Source: Trinickia sp. Y13 (GTDB lineage Bacteria; Pseudomonadota; Gammaproteobacteria; Burkholderiales; Burkholderiaceae). From it: 64,000 nt of DNA. The notes beneath the pieces are model-generated. The model had not been told where the DNA came from. It worked only from the letters and a program-made list of their open reading frames with translations, and searched no databases. The translations under genes and the position numbers were made by a program. Below, piece after piece: positions 61,600 through 64,000 of the stretch; within the stretch, counting starts at the first letter, position 1, and each line of letters starts with the position of its first letter. The DNA is taken from contig NZ_JAKWFK010000001.1 in NCBI RefSeq assembly GCF_029522115.1, positions 496,001-560,000 of the forward strand, given 5' to 3'.

Positions 61600-62862
61600 T
61601 TATCCGCCGCGGCGCATCATATCGAAGAACTCGGAGTTGCTCTTCGTCTGGCGAACCTTCTCGAGCAAGAACTCCATCGCTTCGACTTCATCCATGTCGT
61701 GGATGAATTTGCGCAGCACCCAGACCTTTTGAAGAATCTCGGGCTTGATCAACAGCTCTTCGCGGCGCGTGCCCGATTTGTTCAGGTTGATCGACGGGTA
61801 CACGCGCTTTTCAGCGAGGCGCCGTTCGAGATGCACTTCCATGTTGCCCGTGCCCTTGAACTCCTCGTAGATGACGTCGTCCATGCGGCTGCCCGTTTCG
61901 ATGAGCGCCGTGCCGATGATGGTCAGCGAACCGCCTTCCTCGATGTTGCGAGCCGCGCCGAAGAAGCGCTTGGGGCGTTGCAGCGCATTGGCGTCGACAC
62001 CGCCGGTAAGCACCTTGCCCGATGCGGGGATGACGGTGTTGTACGCGCGAGCCAGACGCGTGATCGAATCGAGCAGAATGACGACGTCGTGTTTCATCTC
62101 GACGAGGCGCTTGGCCTTCTCGATGACCATTTCGGCCACCTGAACGTGGCGTGTGGCCGGTTCGTCGAAGGTCGATGCGATGACTTCGCCGGCCACCGAG
62201 CGCTGCATTTCCGTCACTTCCTCGGGGCGCTCGTCGATCAGCAGCACGAACAGAACGACGTCGGGGTGGTTCTGCTTGATCGCATGCGCGATGTGCTGAA
62301 GCATGACCGTTTTGCCGGACTTCGGCGACGCCACGAGCAGGCCGCGCTGGCCCTTGCCGATGGGGGCGATCATGTCGATGATGCGGCCCGTGACGTTTTC
62401 CTCGCCGCGCATTTCGCGCTCGAGCAGGAGCGGCTTGTTCGGGTGCAGCGGCGTGAGGTTCTCGAACATGATCTTATGTTTCGAGGCCTCGGGCGGCTGG
62501 CCATTGACCTTGTCGACCTTGACCAGCGCGAAATAGCGCTCGCCGTCCTTCGGCGTACGCACTTCGCCTTCGATCGTGTCGCCGGTGTGCAAATTGAAGC
62601 GCCGGATTTGCGAGGGGCTGATGTAGATGTCGTCCGTACTTGCGAGGTAGGACATTTCTGGCGAACGCAGAAAGCCGAAGCCGTCGGGCAGCACTTCGAG
62701 CGTGCCGTCGCCGAAAATAGTCTCGCCGGTCTTGGCGCGCTTTTTCAGGATGGCGAACATCAGTTCTTGCTTGCGCAAACGGTTCGCGCTTTCGATCTCG
62801 AGGCCATTCGCCATCTCGATCAATTGAGACACGTGCAGAGACTTAAGCTCGGATAAATGCAT
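61600..62862 (-). CDS. rho: Transcription termination factor Rho
   Basis: A 420-residue RNA-dependent ATPase hexamer. The N-terminal helix ([24 protein letters not shown]) is followed by the RNA-binding OB fold ([35 protein letters not shown]), Walker [26 protein letters not shown] and the Q/R-loop regions ([41 protein letters not shown]). The Rho fold is complete and has no insertion. Its leader carries a hairpin (62917-62930) and rho is often autoregulated. Confidence 0.98.
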   Translation of the reverse strand: MHLSELKSLHVSQLIEMANGLEIESANRLRKQELMFAILKKRAKTGETIFGDGTLEVLPDGFGFLRSPEMSYLASTDDIYISPSQIRRFNLHTGDTIEGEVRTPKDGERYFALVKVDKVNGQPPEASKHKIMFENLTPLHPNKPLLLEREMRGEENVTGRIIDMIAPIGKGQRGLLVASPKSGKTVMLQHIAHAIKQNHPDVVLFVLLIDERPEEVTEMQRSVAGEVIASTFDEPATRHVQVAEMVIEKAKRLVEMKHDVVILLDSITRLARAYNTVIPASGKVLTGGVDANALQRPKRFFGAARNIEEGGSLTIIGTALIETGSRMDDVIYEEFKGTGNMEVHLERRLAEKRVYPSINLNKSGTRREELLIKPEILQKVWVLRKFIHDMDEVEAMEFLLEKVRQTKSNSEFFDMMRRGG

Positions 62863-62916
62863 ACGGAGATCCCGCCGGGGAGAAGATGCGACGAAAAGAA
62901 ATATGGGAGGAGAGTT

Positions 62917-62930
62917 GAGCGGAACCGCTC
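62917..62930 (-). promoter_or_regulatory. Hairpin in the rho leader
   Basis: A perfect six-base inverted repeat (GAGCGG / CCGCTC, two-base loop), 55 bases upstream of the rho start codon. Function unknown; it may take part in the transcriptional autoregulation known for rho in other bacteria. Confidence 0.35.
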
Positions 62931-63005
62931 AGAGACTTATACGTCTTGAAGTCTTATGGTTCTAGCATAGCATACGCGGGCAGCTGTCCAGACGGACGCG
63001 CTGCC

Positions 63006-63047
63006 GCGGGCCGGGCTTGTTGTCCAGTTGCAACAGGCCCGGCCCGC
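63006..63047 (-). other. Strong hairpin just past the trxA stop
   Basis: A 17-base-pair stem (63006-63022 with 63031-63047, one G:U pair) and an eight-base loop, 5 bases after the trxA stop. There is no U-run, so it is not a standard intrinsic terminator; it may protect the trxA transcript or stall polymerase for Rho. Confidence 0.7.
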
Positions 63048-63052
63048 GCCGA

Positions 63053-63379
63053 TCACAGGTGACTGTCGAGGAATGCCGTCAATTGCGACTTCGACAATGC
63101 GCCGACCTTCTGCGCAGCCACCGCGCCGTTCTTGAACAGGATCAGCGTGGGGATGCCGCGCACGCCGAACTTGGCCGGCGTCGATTGGTGCTCGTCCACG
63201 TTGATCTTCGCGATCTGCAGACGGTCGCCGTAATCCTTGGCGACTTCGTCCAGGATCGGGGCAATCATTTTGCACGGGCCGCACCACTCGGCCCAAAAAT
63301 CGAGGAGCACTGGCTTGTCGGATTTCACGACATCCTGTTCGAACGATGCGTCGCTGATGTGCTTGATTTGTTCGCTCAT
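63053..63379 (-). CDS. trxA: Thioredoxin 1
   Basis: A 108-residue redox protein with the active site [15 protein letters not shown] (C33 and C36), the cis-proline segment [11 protein letters not shown] and the usual Asp/Lys pair (LLDFWAEW, ... [11 protein letters not shown]). The ATG at 63379 is used; longer in-frame starts upstream add no homologous sequence. It is followed by the hairpin at 63006-63047 and then rho, a common arrangement. Confidence 0.97.
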   Translation of the reverse strand: MSEQIKHISDASFEQDVVKSDKPVLLDFWAEWCGPCKMIAPILDEVAKDYGDRLQIAKINVDEHQSTPAKFGVRGIPTLILFKNGAVAAQKVGALSKSQLTAFLDSHL

Positions 63380-63694
63380 GTAAAAGTACCTCTTCGGGTT
63401 CGAGGCCCGCGTCTGAAATTGCTCGCAACGATACACCAAAACGGGAAATCGTTCCGAGCGCGAGCGAGCTGTCGAACTTGCCCGGCAGTGCATACGGCGC
63501 TCGTTTTGCAGGAAAGCGCGCGAGCCGGCCGATGCGCTGGGCTCGCTTGCGGGTCGTCTGTTTGTCATATTAGCCCAAATTGCTATGCCTCGTGCAAAGC
63601 GATAGCGCCCACGAGAGCGCCATCGCGCGCGCCTGCTGGCCGGCGCTCGGAAAGAAATCCGCGCTCGGCAGTCGCGCGCGGGGGCACTCGGTGA

Positions 63695-63700
63695 TAGAAT
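63695..63700 (+). promoter_or_regulatory. -10 box of the 4.5S RNA gene
   Basis: TAGAAT ends 5 bases before the RNA's deduced 5' end, the right distance for transcription start. No convincing -35 was found upstream, where the sequence is GC-rich. Confidence 0.5.
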
Positions 63701-63705
63701 GCTTC

Positions 63706-63805
63706 GTGACGGGCCTCCTCGCATGGAGGGGCGGTCAACCTGGTCAGGTCGGGAACGAAGCAGCCACAGCCGTTTTCCACCAGTGCCGAGGGTCGGGCTC
63801 GTCAC
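63706..63805 (+). ncRNA. ffs: 4.5S RNA, bacterial signal recognition particle
   Basis: A 100-nt region that folds as one long hairpin: GTGACGGGCC at the 5' end pairs with GGGCTCGTCAC at the 3' end. The apical domain carries the SRP signature ACCTGGTCAGGTC-GGAACGAAGCAGCCA (loop with GGAA tetraloop-type geometry), which binds Ffh. It guides membrane protein targeting. A -10 box lies just upstream. Confidence 0.93.
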
Positions 63806-63845
63806 CTTCGCTTCTCCTCGCTTCGCTTCTCCTCGCTTCGCTTCT
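63806..63845 (+). repeat. 15-bp tandem repeat after ffs
   Basis: CTTCGCTTCTCCTCG occurs twice (63806-63820, 63821-63835), followed by a 10-base partial third copy. It is pyrimidine-rich and begins immediately after the 4.5S RNA end. The rest of the window (63846-64000) shows no recognisable gene. Confidence 0.8.
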
Positions 63846-64000
63846 TCGCTGTATCTCTTCTGTGTCTTCGCAGCACCTCGTTTCCGAAATTTTCACCGTG
63901 CTTTCCTCGCCGCTGTTTTGCCGTGCGGGCCTTGCCGTTTCTCCTTTCTTTTCATCGAGCGTCTCGCCATCGAAAGGTCGTCTGTGCGCTCGAGCGGCGT

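Overview
This 64 kb window is GC-rich chromosomal DNA from a beta-proteobacterium, most likely Burkholderia sensu lato (order Burkholderiales). The basis is the gene order rpsF-priB-rpsR-rplI-dnaB, the block alaA / hom-thrC-moeA-moaD-moaE / nsrR / clpB, a complete L-Ara4N lipid A cluster with ArnA split into two proteins, and the PitA-DUF47 pair. The species cannot be named from the sequence alone. Most of the window is core housekeeping DNA, with a few accessory or broken spots.

Layout. 0-5 kb (minus strand): NUDIX hydrolase, aat, bpt and pyrD (pyrD runs off the left edge), then an OFA-type MFS transporter with a 43-residue partner protein, and initiator tRNA-fMet. 5-12 kb: UPF0303 protein, an SMR pump, a 3-hydroxyisobutyryl-CoA hydrolase, small hypotheticals, an MFS protein overlapping a PRC-barrel lipoprotein gene, and dusA. 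12-14.8 kb: tRNA-His whose 3' part is repeated 772 bp downstream, flanking a small insert with an XRE-type regulator. Just beyond it lies a gene that I read as a divergent CyaA/ExoY/edema-factor-type nucleotidyl cyclase. 14.8-21.7 kb: a NodIJ/DrrAB-like ABC exporter, a universal stress protein, lexA with two SOS boxes, a CysB-type regulator and an asparaginase. 22-27 kb: the gcl-hyi-garR glyoxylate-to-glycerate operon with a divergent LysR regulator.

27-33 kb: ribosomal/primosomal operon, then dnaB interrupted exactly inside Walker A by a 349-residue intein with class 3 features, then DUF47-pit. 33-37 kb: NlpC/P60 lipoprotein, PIN-PhoH ATPase and a Bcp peroxiredoxin. 37-44.6 kb: the arn cluster (arnT, an SMR-like flippase candidate, arnB, arnC, split arnA, arnD), enough to make L-Ara4N and transfer it to lipid A. 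45-52 kb: Mth938-like protein, alaA, hom, thrC, moeA, moaD, moaE. 52-56 kb: group III truncated haemoglobin divergent from nsrR, then clpB with a sigma-32-like promoter. 56-57 kb: two adjacent damaged genes, a frameshifted MerR regulator and a CMD-family gene with an in-frame TAG. 57-64 kb: MATE pump, PMT-type glycosyltransferase, rpmE2, mtfA, rho, trxA and the 4.5S SRP RNA gene.

The strongest candidates for something unusual are the class 3 DnaB intein with a degenerate LAGLIDADG endonuclease, and the cyclase-toxin-like gene next to the tRNA-His insertion site. All functional calls rest on motif reading by eye; no database search was run.
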